A stretch of DNA of 64,000 bases, taken from Undibacterium_A arcticum. Its GTDB lineage: Bacteria > Pseudomonadota > Gammaproteobacteria > Burkholderiales > Burkholderiaceae_D. Positions within the stretch are counted from its first letter, which is position 1. Every line of letters starts with the position of its first letter. The stretch is from the NCBI RefSeq assembly GCF_042660705.1, contig NZ_JBHSUQ010000001.1, one strand, 5' to 3'. The position numbers and the translations under genes are program-made. Under the pieces are notes generated by a model that made no database searches, was not told where the DNA came from, and saw only the letters and a program-made list of their open reading frames with translations. Shown here piece by piece: positions 45,776 to 55,691 of the stretch.

Positions 45776-46171
45776 GGATGACGCCAGCGATCGCCCAAGC
45801 TGTGCGATAGCGTCGATGTAATGGGGCCCGCGCCGCTGCGGGCGCGCAGCAGGGCTTCAGGGTAGGCGGATTGCGGGCCCGGTATGCGTAGTTTGGGACT
45901 AAGGTTCGAGGCTGGTATTATCCGGTTCGGCTGTCAATTTCCCGTCTTGGAGTGCTAAATACTCCATCCTGTATTATTAGAAGCGCAATAAACACGCGGG
46001 CAATAGGCCATTTTTTGCCTATACCCCCTATTTATTGCATTTTTGATAAATATTGAGCGGCCCCGGCTACCGCAAACATACGACTGCGCAGTGATGTTCA
46101 GGAAACTACAGACATGCGCGCGGCAATCGCATATCATTGCGGCCCTTTTTTTAGAATCAGGACAGATCGCA
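45776..46171. other. Intergenic region before the Hsp70-like gene
   Basis: About 395 bases. A small inverted repeat (ATAGGC ... GCCTAT, about 46003-46022) is present; otherwise no gene or clear promoter was recognised. It probably contains the promoter of the Hsp70-like gene. Confidence 0.4.
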
Positions 46172-47422
46172 ATGGCAAACGCATGCGGCGTGGACTTCGG
46201 CACTTCCAATTCCACGGTCGGCTGGCAGCGGCCGGGTCAGAGCACCATGCTGACGCTGGAAGATGGCAAGTTCACGCTGCCGTCGGTGGTCTTCTTCAAC
46301 GCCGAGGACGACGCGATCAGTTACGGTCGTGCCGCCTTGGTCAGCTATCTGGCGGGGCATGAAGGGCGGCTGATGCGCTCGCTCAAGAGCTTGCTCGGCA
46401 CCAGCCTGATCGACGGCCAGACCGAGGTTAATGGCCGCGCGCTGCCGTTTCGGATGCTGCTGACGCACTTTATCGGCGAACTGAAACGACGGGCCGAACA
46501 GGCCGCCGGGCGCGATGTCGACTGTGCCGTGCTGGGTCGACCGGTGTTTTTTGTCGATGCCGATGCCGGCGCCGACCGGATCGCCGAGGACACGCTGGCC
46601 GAGGTGGCGCGCGCCGTTGGCTTCAAGCATATTTCCTTCCAGTACGAACCGATCGCCGCCGCGTTCGACTATGAATCGCAGATTGAACGCGAGGAACTGG
46701 TGCTGATCGCCGACATTGGCGGCGGTACCTCGGATTTCTCGCTGGTCAGACTGGCGCCGGAACGCGCGGGGGAGGTCGATCGGCGCCACGATATCCTGGC
46801 CAACGGCGGCGTCCATATCGGCGGTACCGATTTCGACAAATACCTGAGCCTGGCCTGCGTGATGCCGCTGCTCGGTCTGGGCAGCCGGCTCAAGAACCAG
46901 ACCGAAGTGCCGTCCAGCTACTATTTCAATCTCGCCACCTGGCACACGATCAATCTCGCCTACACGCAGAAGGTGCGGGCGCAGCTGCAGGATATCCATC
47001 GCGAGGCCGCCGACCGTGAAAAACTCGGCCGCTTGCTCGACCTGGTCGACCGCCGCGCCGGCCACTGGCTGGCATTGAAAGTGGAAGAGGGCAAGATCGC
47101 ACTGTCCGACCTCGACCGTGCCGAGCTGCAACTGGACCGCCTCGCGTCCAGCCCGGTGCTGGAGATTGGGCGCCTGCAGTTCGAACAGGCGATCGCGCAT
47201 CTGACCGATAGTGTGGAATCCACCGTCGCCGACTTGCTGCGCGATGCCGGTGTGAGCGCCGCGCAGATCGACACCGTGTTCTTCACCGGCGGCTCCAGCG
47301 GCGTGTGCCTGCTGCGTGAAAAGATTGCGGCGCTGGTACCGAATGCGCGCCGGGTCGAGGGCGATTTGTTCGGCAGTATCGGTGCCGGTCTGGCGCTCGA
47401 TGCTTTGCGGAAATTTGGCTGA
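46172..47422 (+). CDS. Hsp70 family protein (YegD type)
   Basis: A 416-residue actin-like ATPase. The start at 46172 gives MANACGVDFGTSNSTVGW, the phosphate-1 loop; IADIGGGTSDFSLV is phosphate-2 and VFFTGGSSGVCLLREKI the adenosine motif. It is shorter than DnaK and lacks a substrate-binding domain, matching the YegD/HscC-like group whose function is poorly known. Upstream frame (46043-46171) has no support. No dnaJ or grpE gene lies nearby. Confidence 0.88.
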   Translation: MANACGVDFGTSNSTVGWQRPGQSTMLTLEDGKFTLPSVVFFNAEDDAISYGRAALVSYLAGHEGRLMRSLKSLLGTSLIDGQTEVNGRALPFRMLLTHFIGELKRRAEQAAGRDVDCAVLGRPVFFVDADAGADRIAEDTLAEVARAVGFKHISFQYEPIAAAFDYESQIEREELVLIADIGGGTSDFSLVRLAPERAGEVDRRHDILANGGVHIGGTDFDKYLSLACVMPLLGLGSRLKNQTEVPSSYYFNLATWHTINLAYTQKVRAQLQDIHREAADREKLGRLLDLVDRRAGHWLALKVEEGKIALSDLDRAELQLDRLASSPVLEIGRLQFEQAIAHLTDSVESTVADLLRDAGVSAAQIDTVFFTGGSSGVCLLREKIAALVPNARRVEGDLFGSIGAGLALDALRKFG

Positions 47423-47621
47423 GTAAATAAGATCACTGGTCGCAAAATTGCAGCCTCTGCCAGACTGTGGCCGGGCCTTTTCCTGAAATAACTACGACGC
47501 TCAATCCTGAAAATCGGTAGTCTGATCCGTCAAAAACGCACTCCGTCGCATTCCGTTGGCAACGCTTTGGGTGTTTACCTAAAGTAGCACTACGCAACGC
47601 CAACCACCGAAAGGAATGCAA

Positions 47622-47873
47622 ATGAAAACCACAGCACACTTCAAAGCGGTAGCCATCCTGTCCATTTGCCTGGCGGGTGCTGCAGCGGCAATGCTGACGC
47701 GCGACCATGCCGCCACACCAGTTGCCTCAAGCGCCGGCAGTGCCGCCGCCGACACCGCCATCCCGACCGTCACGGTGGTCGGCAAACGGCTGACGACAGC
47801 GGAGAAGGCCTTGTACGATCAGCAAAACGGCAGGCTGGCAACGCGCAAGGCCGCCAGCCGCGGCAATGTCTGA
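47622..47873 (+). CDS. Small exported protein of unknown function
   Basis: An 83-residue product with an N-terminal signal or anchor segment (AVAILSICLAGAAAAML) and a mature part containing IPTVTVVGKRLTTAEKALYDQQ. The start at 47622 is preceded by AAGGA 6 bases upstream; ATG 47616 is too close to it. The short TVVGKRLT motif recurs in small secreted proteins of related bacteria in my recollection, but no function is known. It lies about 200 bases after the Hsp70-like gene. Confidence 0.6.
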   Translation: MKTTAHFKAVAILSICLAGAAAAMLTRDHAATPVASSAGSAAADTAIPTVTVVGKRLTTAEKALYDQQNGRLATRKAASRGNV

Positions 47874-47880
47874 GCCCGCT

Positions 47881-47974
47881 GCCGTCACTGACATTGCCGT
47901 CACTGACACTGACAGAATCTTTCTTGTGAGCGGGTGTCGATGCTGCCGTTGGTGTCGTTGGTGTCGTTGGCGTC
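47881..47974. repeat. Short tandem repeats between the small exported gene and the Mut7-C gene
   Basis: Two 15-bp near-identical units (GCCGTCACTGACATT at 47881-47895 and GCCGTCACTGACACT at 47896-47910) and three 9-bp units (GTTGGTGTC at 47948, 47957 and a variant at 47966) occur within 100 bases, just upstream of the Mut7-C gene. Confidence 0.7.
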
Positions 47975-48025
47975 GGTGGGTGTCTGCCGGCTGCAGCATC
48001 CGCGGGACGGTGCAATACTGTCGCA

Positions 48026-48766
48026 ATGGTGATGGCGACATTCCGCTTCTACGAGGAACTGAACGATTTCCTGGCGCCCGCACGGCGCAGGCACGCGTTC
48101 GATTGGCCGTGCGCGCGCGCGGCCACCACCAAGCATATGATCGAGGCACTCGGCGTACCCCATACCGAGGTCGAGCTGGTGCTGGTCAATGGCGAATCGG
48201 TCGGCTTTGATCGGCTGCTGCAGGATGGCGACCGCATCGCCGTCTATCCCAAATTCGAGAGTTTCGACATCACCCCGCTGCTGCGCGTGCGTGATCACAG
48301 TCTCAGGGTGACGCGCTTCGTGGCCGATGCGCATCTCGGCGGACTGGCGCGACTGCTGCGCATGTGCGGCTTCGACACGCTGTACGACAACCAGTTTGAG
48401 GACAGCGAAATCGAGACCATCGCCGCACGCGAGGGTCGCATCGTGCTGACGCGCGACCGTGATCTGCTGAAACGCCGCACCATCACCCACGGCTGCTACG
48501 TGCATGCGCTGAAATCGAGCGAGCAATTGCGCGAAATCGTCGAGCGCCTTGATCTGGCGCGCAGCGTCCTGCCATTCACCCTGTGCCTGAGCTGCAACAT
48601 ACCCTTGCATGCGATCGACAAGGAACAGGTGCTGCAGCGCATCCCGCCGGCAGTGCGCGCGCATTACGAGCGCTTCAGTACCTGCGATAGCTGCCGCCGC
48701 GTGTTCTGGGAAGGTTCGCATTGGCGCTGCATGCAGGCGCTGCTGGAGCGGACGCTGCATTCATGA
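48026..48766 (+). CDS. Mut7-C RNase domain protein with ubiquitin-like N-terminus
   Basis: A 246-residue protein with two parts. Residues about 1-85 resemble a MoaD/ThiS-like beta-grasp (Ub-Mut7C) domain (ATFRFYEELNDFLAP...VELVLVNGE). Residues about 95-245 form a Mut7-C domain: FVADAHLGGLARLLRMCGFDT, the Asp-rich VLTRDRDLLKRR and two CxxC pairs (CLSC, CDSC) of a zinc ribbon. Mut7-C is a PIN-fold predicted RNase. The ATG at 48026 lacks a strong ribosome site; GTG 48029 and ATG 48032 are alternatives. Function in bacteria is not established. Confidence 0.85.
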   Translation: MVMATFRFYEELNDFLAPARRRHAFDWPCARAATTKHMIEALGVPHTEVELVLVNGESVGFDRLLQDGDRIAVYPKFESFDITPLLRVRDHSLRVTRFVADAHLGGLARLLRMCGFDTLYDNQFEDSEIETIAAREGRIVLTRDRDLLKRRTITHGCYVHALKSSEQLREIVERLDLARSVLPFTLCLSCNIPLHAIDKEQVLQRIPPAVRAHYERFSTCDSCRRVFWEGSHWRCMQALLERTLHS

Positions 48767-48796
48767 GCGGTGCGTATCCGGCCGGATGAACCGACA

Positions 48797-51700
48797 TCAC
48801 GCAAAATCCCGGCTGCTGGTAGTGAGCCGCCCCAGCATGGCCGACAAATCCACCAGCCGCTTTGCCACCAGATGGCGCACGCCGCTCTCGCATTGCCAGA
48901 TGCCGTAGACGCCCAGCAGCGACGCCGTCAATAGCTCCTTGCGCTGCTGTTCGACCAGCGCGGGCCAGACGATCACATTGAGCGGACCGGTCTCATCTTC
49001 CAGCGTGACGAAGATGACGCCGTTGGCGGTCTGCGGCCGTTGCCTTACCGTGACGATGCCGCAGCCGCGCGCCGGCTGGCCGTTGACAAAGGTATTCATC
49101 ACCTCCGCGGTGAGAAAGCGTTTGGCGCTCAACATCGGTCGCAACAGCGCCAACGGATGCCGTCCCAGCGTCAATCCGGTCGAGCGGTAATCGCCGACGA
49201 TATCGTCGCCTTCGGATGGCGGCGGCAGCAGCAGTTTTTCCTCGCGCGCACTGGCCGTTTTGAGCAGACCTTTTTCGGGCGTGCTGACCACCGCCTGCCA
49301 CAGCGCCTGCCTGCGATGGCCGGCCAGCGGCGCCAGTGCATTGGCCGCAGCCAGCGCCTGCAGGTCGTGGCGGTTCAGTTGAGCCCGCAACGACAAATCG
49401 TGCAGCTCGGCGAACGGCCGGATCGCCCGTGCATCTTCAATGCGCAAGGCGACTTCCCGCGCCATGCCTTTGACGAGGTTCATGCCCAGCCGCACCGCCA
49501 AGGTTCCGTCGTCGGCCCGTTCCAGCGCGGCCTCCCAGTGGCTGATGCAAACATCGACCGGCAGTACCTGCACGCAGTGGCGTTTGGCATCCTGCACCAG
49601 TTGTGACGGCGAATAAAATCCCATCGGCTGGCTATTGAGCAGCGCAGTCAGGAAAGCCGCCGGCTCATGGCATTTCAGCCAGGAACTGGCATAGGCCAGC
49701 AGGGCGAAGCTGGCCGCATGGCTTTCCGGGAAGCCGTATTCGGCAAAGCCGCGAATCTGGCCGATGATCGATTGCGCAAATTCCGCTGAATAATTTCGCT
49801 CCAGCATGCCGGACATCAGCTTGTCTTCAAACTGTCCCAGATCGCCTTTGCGTTTCCATGCCGCCATCGCGCGCCGCAGGCGGTCGGCTTCGCCGGCCGA
49901 GAAACCGGCGGCCATCATCGCGATCTGCATCACCTGTTCCTGAAAAATCGGAATGCCCAAGGTACGTTCCAGTGCTTTTTCCATCTCCGCGCTCGGGTAG
50001 TCGACTGGATCGATGCCTCTGCGTCGGCGCAGATAGGGGTGAATCATGCCGCCCTGGATCGGCCCGGGCCGGATGATCGCCACTTCGATCACCAGATCGT
50101 AGAAGGTCCTGGGCCGCATCCGCGGCAACATGCTCATCTGGGCCCGGCTTTCAATCTGGAACACGCCGACCGTATCTGCGGCGCAGATCATGTCGTAGGT
50201 GGCGGGATCCTCGCCGGGTATGTCCTGCAGTTCAAAGCGCTCACCGCGCTGTTCGGAGACCAGATCCAGGCAACGCCGGATCATCGACAGCATGCCTAGC
50301 GCCAGGATATCGATCTTCAGCAGACCCAGCGCATCGAGATCGTCCTTGTCCCATTGCACCACGCTGCGATCGGCCATCGCGGCGTTCTCGATCGGCACCA
50401 TGCGCGACAGCTTGCCGCGGGAGATCACGAAGCCGCCCGGATGCTGCGACAGATGCCGCGGAAATCCCATCAGGGTGGTCGCCAGCTCGCACCATAGCTG
50501 CGCCAGCGGTGACGCCGGATCGAGTCCGCTGCTGGCCATGCGCTGCATCAGATCGGCCTTGCCGTCCCACCAGTTGTGCGCCTTGGCAATCTGATCGACC
50601 ACGGCCAGATCGATGCCGAGCGCCTTGCCGACATCGCGCATCACGCTGCGCGGGCGGTAGCTGATCACCACGCCGGTCAGGGCGGCGCGCAGCCGGCCGT
50701 ATTTGTTATAGATGTACTGGATCACTTCTTCGCGGCGCTGATGCTCAAAATCGACATCGATGTCCGGCGGTTCGTTGCGTTCGCGCGAAATGAAACGCTC
50801 GAACAGCAGGTTGCCGCGCGCCGGATCGACTTCGGTGATGCCGAGGCAATAGCAGACCGCCGAGTTGGCCGCCGAACCGCGACCCTGGCACAGGATGTTT
50901 TCACGACGGGCAAAGCGCACGATGTCGTACACCGTCAAAAAATACGGCTCGTACGACATGTCGGCGATCAGCGCCAGTTCATGTTCCAGCTGGGCCTGCA
51001 CGTTGGCCGGAATCCCGGCGGGAAAGCGGCGGTGGGCGCCGCTATAGGATTCGGCACGCAGATACGCCGCCGCCGTCTGGCCCGGCGGCACCAGTTCATC
51101 CGGGTATTCGTAACGCAACTGGTCCAGCGAAAACGTGCACCGCTCGGCGATCCGCAGCGTCTGCGCCAGTGCGTCAGACGGATACAGGTTGGCCAGCCGG
51201 ATGCGCGAGCGCAGATGCTGTTCGGCATTCGGTGTCAGTTGGTAGCCGCAGGAAGCGACCGGTTTGCCCAGCCCGATGGCGGTGACGGTATCGAGCAAGG
51301 GCTTGCGCGACCGCACATGCATCCGCACGTCGCCGCTGGCCACCAGCGCCAGGCCATGCGCATGCGCCACCTGTTCGACGGCGCTGCGGTGCCGTTCGTC
51401 GCGGGCGCGGTGCAGCAGCGTCAGCGCGATCCAGGCACGACCGGGGAAGGTCGCTGCCAGCCATTGCGCCGGCCGGGTCAATGACTCGGCCGGCATGCCG
51501 TATTGCGGCAATAAAATGACCAGGCAATCCGGCAATCCGCGCAGGTGTGCGTATTCGGCCGGCGGCGCCGCCAGATCGTCCGGCATCAAGCGATAGCTGC
51601 CCTTGGCAATGCGGGTCCGGGCAATGGTGATCAGTTCCGACAGATTGCCGTAGCCGTTACGGTTCTGCGCCAGTACCAGCAGCGAGAAGCTGGGCGTGCC

Positions 51701-51949
51701 GTCGGGATCGGACAGCACGAACTGGCTGCCGATCAACAGCTTCAGGCCGACCTCTTTGGCCTCGACATGGGCTCGCACCACGCCGGCCAGCGAACATTCG
51801 TCGGCGATGGCCAGCGCCGAGTAACCGAGTTGCGCCGCCCGTGCCACCAGTTCCTCCGGGCGGGATGCGCCTTTCAGGAAGCTGAAATTGGACAGGCATT
51901 GCAGTTCGGCATAGGCCGGCAGTGTGCCGCTGGAAGAAGAGGTCGCCAT
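48797..51949 (-). CDS. dnaE2: Error-prone DNA polymerase DnaE2 (ImuC)
   Basis: A 1050-residue C-family DNA polymerase of the DnaE2/ImuC type. It has an N-terminal PHP domain (YAELQCLSNFSFLKGASRPEELV), the catalytic aspartates in PPDIDVDFEH and KIDILALGML, helix-hairpin-helix and an OB-fold C-terminus (ANGVIFVTLEDETGPLNVIVWP). It lacks the C-terminal clamp-binding and tau-binding regions of replicative DnaE. With ImuA and ImuB it forms the mutasome for damage-induced translesion synthesis; here it is last in the imuA-imuB-dnaE2 operon, 13 bases after imuB. Confidence 0.96.
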   Translation of the reverse strand: MATSSSSGTLPAYAELQCLSNFSFLKGASRPEELVARAAQLGYSALAIADECSLAGVVRAHVEAKEVGLKLLIGSQFVLSDPDGTPSFSLLVLAQNRNGYGNLSELITIARTRIAKGSYRLMPDDLAAPPAEYAHLRGLPDCLVILLPQYGMPAESLTRPAQWLAATFPGRAWIALTLLHRARDERHRSAVEQVAHAHGLALVASGDVRMHVRSRKPLLDTVTAIGLGKPVASCGYQLTPNAEQHLRSRIRLANLYPSDALAQTLRIAERCTFSLDQLRYEYPDELVPPGQTAAAYLRAESYSGAHRRFPAGIPANVQAQLEHELALIADMSYEPYFLTVYDIVRFARRENILCQGRGSAANSAVCYCLGITEVDPARGNLLFERFISRERNEPPDIDVDFEHQRREEVIQYIYNKYGRLRAALTGVVISYRPRSVMRDVGKALGIDLAVVDQIAKAHNWWDGKADLMQRMASSGLDPASPLAQLWCELATTLMGFPRHLSQHPGGFVISRGKLSRMVPIENAAMADRSVVQWDKDDLDALGLLKIDILALGMLSMIRRCLDLVSEQRGERFELQDIPGEDPATYDMICAADTVGVFQIESRAQMSMLPRMRPRTFYDLVIEVAIIRPGPIQGGMIHPYLRRRRGIDPVDYPSAEMEKALERTLGIPIFQEQVMQIAMMAAGFSAGEADRLRRAMAAWKRKGDLGQFEDKLMSGMLERNYSAEFAQSIIGQIRGFAEYGFPESHAASFALLAYASSWLKCHEPAAFLTALLNSQPMGFYSPSQLVQDAKRHCVQVLPVDVCISHWEAALERADDGTLAVRLGMNLVKGMAREVALRIEDARAIRPFAELHDLSLRAQLNRHDLQALAAANALAPLAGHRRQALWQAVVSTPEKGLLKTASAREEKLLLPPPSEGDDIVGDYRSTGLTLGRHPLALLRPMLSAKRFLTAEVMNTFVNGQPARGCGIVTVRQRPQTANGVIFVTLEDETGPLNVIVWPALVEQQRKELLTASLLGVYGIWQCESGVRHLVAKRLVDLSAMLGRLTTSSRDFA

Positions 51950-51962
51950 CGCGCTTCACCAC

Positions 51963-53462
51963 TCAGGCGAACAGTCCATGCAGGAACCATTGGATTTCCT
52001 GCCGGCCGCGTTCGCGATAGATCCAGTAGCAGGCCGCGTCTTCTCCCTGTGCAATGAAATAATCGCGCATCGCCAGACCGCCATCCCACCAGCCAGATTC
52101 GATCCGCTCCGGACCGCCGATCATACTGAGCGGCGAACCGTAGAACGGCCGGTGATTGCGCACCAGCAGCGCGATCGGCTTGTCGAGCAGCCAGAACGGT
52201 CGCGGCATTGCAGCGGTAGTCGGGGTGTCATTCGGTGCGTTATTCGGCAGGTTATTTACCCGATTGGCAGCGGGCGCTTTTTTCGCGCTGGCTGCGGTCC
52301 AGCCATTGCCCAGTTCCGGCCGGAAGTCTTCTACCGGCGCCGGGCTCAGCACATGGTCGGCGCCGAGGCGGGCGGTCAATAGTTCCAGCAGCCGGCTGTC
52401 ATCCTCGGGCGAGCCGCCCGGTTCGGCAAACAGCGATTCGGTGGGTGGCGCCATCGGTGCCAGCTGCGTCGCAGACAGGCCAAGCGCGATCACCGGCGCC
52501 GTCAATTCGATCCGGCCCAGCCGCTCTTTCAGCAGGCGCACCAGATGTTCGTCGTGCCAGGCGGGTTCGGCCAGGCTGATTTCCACCGCGGTGGGCGCGA
52601 CGGCCGCGCGGCCACGCTCATGCTCGAGCAGCAGCACAAAGCGCGACACGGCGAGCTGCTGCGCCACCAGCCAGCCGACCATTTGCACGATCAGGCGGCG
52701 TGCGGCGAACAGCAAGGCTTCCGCATGATCGATCCGGTTCGGCAGTTCCAGCTTGGCGACAAACGCGGCCGGCGTCTGTATCCAGTCAAACAGTTCGGGT
52801 GCATTGCCGTGGGCGCGATCGAGTGCGGCCAGGACCTCCTTGCTGGTGCGCCGCTGCAGACCGGCGCGCGGCAACTTGCGCAGGTCGCCGAGCGTGCGGC
52901 AGCCGATGCCTTCCAGCAGTTCATGGTACGGACGCGTCGGCGGCAACAGTTCGAACGGTAACGCGTCCAGCCGGCGCGATAGCGTTGACATCCGGACTGC
53001 CCGGCGCCGCCTGCTGCTGGCGTGCGCCAGCAGCCATGCACCTTGCGCGGTCGGCGCGGCGCCGATCTGCGCAGTGAATCCCAGCGCATCGATGCTGCGA
53101 CGTACACGGCGGCACAGCGCCAGCCGGCCGCCAAATGCGCTCAAGCTGGCCGTCACATCCAGCAAGATCGACGCTTCTTCGACCTGCGCCACTTCCGGCG
53201 TGTACTGCAACAGCGTCATCGCCACGCTGTCGAAAGCGGCTTGCTCTGTTGCCGGATCGCGCTCGTGCAGTATCACGTCGGGCGCCATCGCCGTCACGCC
53301 GCCGCGCCGCATGCCGACGCGCACACCGGAGCGGGCCGCCTCCCGCGTCATCACCAGCACCTGCTCACGGTCGACGACCGCATGCGGCCCGGGATCACAC
53401 CAGAGCGGCCGAAAGGTTTCGAGCGGTAATAACGGCAGATACACGCCGATCCAGAGTTGCAT
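51963..53462 (-). CDS. imuB: Y-family polymerase-like protein ImuB
   Basis: The start at 53462 gives MQLWIGVYLPLLPLE, the usual ImuB N-terminus, and 499 residues; the frame extends to 53561 as a shadow over imuA. It has a Y-family polymerase fold in degraded form (VLVMTREAARSGVRVGMRRG, YHELLEGIGCRTLGDLRKLPRAGL), without the catalytic acidic set of active Y-family polymerases as expected for ImuB. The C-terminus carries the conserved RERGRQEIQWFLHGLFA motif. ImuB links the sliding clamp to DnaE2. The coding region overlaps the end of imuA. Confidence 0.93.
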   Translation of the reverse strand: MQLWIGVYLPLLPLETFRPLWCDPGPHAVVDREQVLVMTREAARSGVRVGMRRGGVTAMAPDVILHERDPATEQAAFDSVAMTLLQYTPEVAQVEEASILLDVTASLSAFGGRLALCRRVRRSIDALGFTAQIGAAPTAQGAWLLAHASSRRRRAVRMSTLSRRLDALPFELLPPTRPYHELLEGIGCRTLGDLRKLPRAGLQRRTSKEVLAALDRAHGNAPELFDWIQTPAAFVAKLELPNRIDHAEALLFAARRLIVQMVGWLVAQQLAVSRFVLLLEHERGRAAVAPTAVEISLAEPAWHDEHLVRLLKERLGRIELTAPVIALGLSATQLAPMAPPTESLFAEPGGSPEDDSRLLELLTARLGADHVLSPAPVEDFRPELGNGWTAASAKKAPAANRVNNLPNNAPNDTPTTAAMPRPFWLLDKPIALLVRNHRPFYGSPLSMIGGPERIESGWWDGGLAMRDYFIAQGEDAACYWIYRERGRQEIQWFLHGLFA

Positions 53463-54159
53463 CGCGGAGTAAACCTGGTAAGCCTGGTAAGGCTGAAGTG
53501 GAAAAAGACGCCGGCATCTCGTCCAGACGTACATAAAACGATTGATCGCACTGCGGGCCACGGCGCTTGACGATGTCGATCGTGATGCCGGCTCGGGCCG
53601 GGCGCAGGCCCAGCCGCAGCGGTGCAGGGGAGGAGTCCTGCGCGCCGGCGAGCGGCCGGATCATCCAGAACAGGGTGTCCGATCCTTGCGCCGCCAGATG
53701 CAGGCGACGCAGGGATTCGGAACGGACATGCGACTGCCACAGCAGCAGGGCGCCGCAACTGCCATTGCGCAAGATCTGCTCGGCGCTCCACAATGCATCG
53801 GCACTGCGTTGGGTCCTGATCCACAGCAGCTGTTCGACCGCCAATCCCCAGCCCGACCAGGCGGCGATCTGGGGCGAGTGGGGTGGTTGCACCAGGGCGA
53901 TGCGGCGTGTGCGCGCAAGCCGGGCCAAGGCCGGCCGCAGCAGCTGTATTTCACCAATGCCTGATTGCTGCACCAGCAATTCGATCAAGGCAGAACGCGG
54001 CCAGCCGCGGTTCGGCAATTCCTGATCGAGCTCACTGTAACCGGAGGCCATCACCGCCCCCTGGTAAGAACCCATCTGGTTCGCGCGCCACAGTGCGTGT
54101 GGAAACTGGGCCACAAGCTGATGAGTGCTTGACGCTATACTTGCCGAGGGCGCGGGCAT
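53395..54159 (-). CDS. imuA: SOS mutasome protein ImuA (SulA/RecA-like fold)
   Basis: A 254-residue RecA-like protein with an ELDQELPNRGWPRSALIELL segment in the ATPase-like core and LRLGLRPARAGITIDIVKRRGP near the C-terminus. ImuA is the first gene of the mutasome operon and interacts with ImuB. Its end overlaps imuB by about 68 bases, more than usual, so its true C-terminus may be a little shorter. It is preceded by a perfect LexA box, so it is SOS-induced. Confidence 0.92.
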   Translation of the reverse strand: MPAPSASIASSTHQLVAQFPHALWRANQMGSYQGAVMASGYSELDQELPNRGWPRSALIELLVQQSGIGEIQLLRPALARLARTRRIALVQPPHSPQIAAWSGWGLAVEQLLWIRTQRSADALWSAEQILRNGSCGALLLWQSHVRSESLRRLHLAAQGSDTLFWMIRPLAGAQDSSPAPLRLGLRPARAGITIDIVKRRGPQCDQSFYVRLDEMPASFSTSALPGLPGLLRDATLDRRVSAVITARNLSAALV

Positions 54160-54239
54160 GTCACATTCCTGTTCGCTTGCTACGAAGTCGTTGCAAAGCT
54201 ACTGCAAAAACATTGTTGATTCGCTATTCATTGATTTTA

Positions 54240-54259
54240 TACTGTATAAATATACAGTA
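54240..54259. promoter_or_regulatory. LexA (SOS) box
   Basis: TACTGTATAAATATACAGTA contains CTGT-N8-ACAG with symmetric flanks, a near-ideal LexA operator. It lies 80 bases upstream of imuA (minus) and 87 bases upstream of the cho fragment (plus), so it can control both divergent units. Confidence 0.93.
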
Positions 54260-54346
54260 ATTTATGCGCCTCCGTTAGTCAAGTTCGTCATAGAACCGAC
54301 GCGCCCTTATATCCATTAGCCTCAATAAACCGACCCTTTTTCTTTC

Positions 54347-54619
54347 ATGCAAGCCCGCATTACCTCGGTCGGACTGGTGATCCAGCCTGATCCCAGCGAT
54401 CTCTTTGTCTATCCGGACCATATCGATCGCGCCAGCCTCGATGCGCTGCCGCCGCGGCCGGGGATCTACATCTTTCGGGATCAGCACGACACCCCGTTGT
54501 ACATCGGCAAAAGCGTCAACATCCGCAGCCGCGTGCTGTCGCATCTGAATTACGGATTGTGCCGGCCAAATCCGGCTAGTGATGCCGCGCTCGGCGGTGC
54601 AACAATCTGGCGTGATTAA
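54347..54619 (+). pseudogene. Truncated Cho-like (UvrC-homologous) GIY-YIG endonuclease
   Basis: The 90-residue product has a GIY-YIG nuclease start: LPPRPGIYIFRDQHDTPLYIGKSVNIRSRVLSHL. The match ends there; the next ~23 residues are unrelated and the frame stops at 54619. Full Cho-type endonucleases are about 290-300 residues, so more than two thirds are missing. The DNA after the break belongs to the convergent LysR gene, so this is a remnant left by rearrangement near 54545, not a frameshift. The LexA box upstream is that of an SOS-induced gene, consistent with an ancestral cho. Confidence 0.75.
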
Positions 54620-55551
54620 CACAACGCCTCAATGAGGCGCCGATCAAACTGTGCGCAATATTTTGAACACGCAGCGCGTGCCGCGGTTGCCGCAGCGTGG
54701 ACCATCATTTCGGCATTGGCAGGTCGGCACATGGAAACAACGATCGCAGGGGGGGATTGGCTCCACCGGTAATTCGACGAATTCGCCACTTTCCAGATAG
54801 CTTGTCACGAACAGGCTGGGGATTGCGGCAATACCGTACCCATCTTTCACCAGTTGAACAATCGCTGCCACCGAAGGTGAGCACGTGATCCGTGTTTTCG
54901 TCGTTGGTATTCCGGCCTGGTTGGCGAGGTTTGCCACAATTTCCTCCAGCACCCGCTGCGGTACGGTGCCGCGTGCAAATGTCAATATTGGTAGCTGGAG
55001 AACGCGCTTAATCAAATCATTTTTACGCCGCGACAATAAATCCTTTCTTGCGATCCATCGGACCGGATAAATCGCCAGTGCATCCGATACGATTTCGCTG
55101 CTGCTGATGCCCTCCACGCGAATGACGAGATCCAATTCTCTGGCAAGCAGACGTTTCTCCAGAACGCTGCTCATGTCGACGGTTAGATCGATTTCAAGCT
55201 CGGGATAGTCGGCATTGAGCTGTTTACGTAGTGCGCGAGCCAGCTATGCACCACCGATTCGATCACACCTAGTCGCAGGCGTCCCCGAATTACACTCTCT
55301 TTGCGCGCGGCGGCCTGCATGCTCCGGGTCGCGTCAACGACCGACTTGGCGTAACTCAACAGGTACTCTCCTGCGGCGGTCAGTCGGAACTCTTTGGATG
55401 CACGGTCGATAAGCTCGGTCTGTAGCTCCTCTTCCAGGCTTTTGACGCGCAACGATATCGCTGCCGGGGTCGCGTGTACCGCGCGCGCCGTTGCGCGGAA
55501 GCTTCGCAATTGGGCAAGTATCACAAAAGTTTCAACAAAGCGCGTGTTCAC
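54616..55551 (-). CDS. LysR family transcriptional regulator, two apparent frameshifts
   Basis: The N-terminal part (55551 downward) has a LysR HTH: MNTRFVETFVILAQLRSFRATARAVHATPAAISLRVKSLEEEL in two turns. The frame breaks near 55240 (one missing G in a GG run, minus strand), after which ARALRKQLNADYPELEIDLTVD continues in another frame. A second break lies at the C-run corresponding to 54749-54755 (seven bases, apparently one too many); after correction the protein continues AIVVSMCRPANAEMMVHAAA and stops at 54616. The whole gene then encodes about 310 residues. It is divergent from the DUF1445-MFS-oxoprolinase genes and is probably their regulator. Confidence 0.82.
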
Positions 55552-55691
55552 GGTGGTCTCGGATGATTTTTGAGTTAAGTAAAACTATACATCAGTGTGC
55601 AAAAAAACTAGTTTGTGTCAATTCTTGATCGTGCCTATTCTGTACCTATTCTTATCGCATTCTCTTTCCTCACACCTCGCGAGAACAGTTC

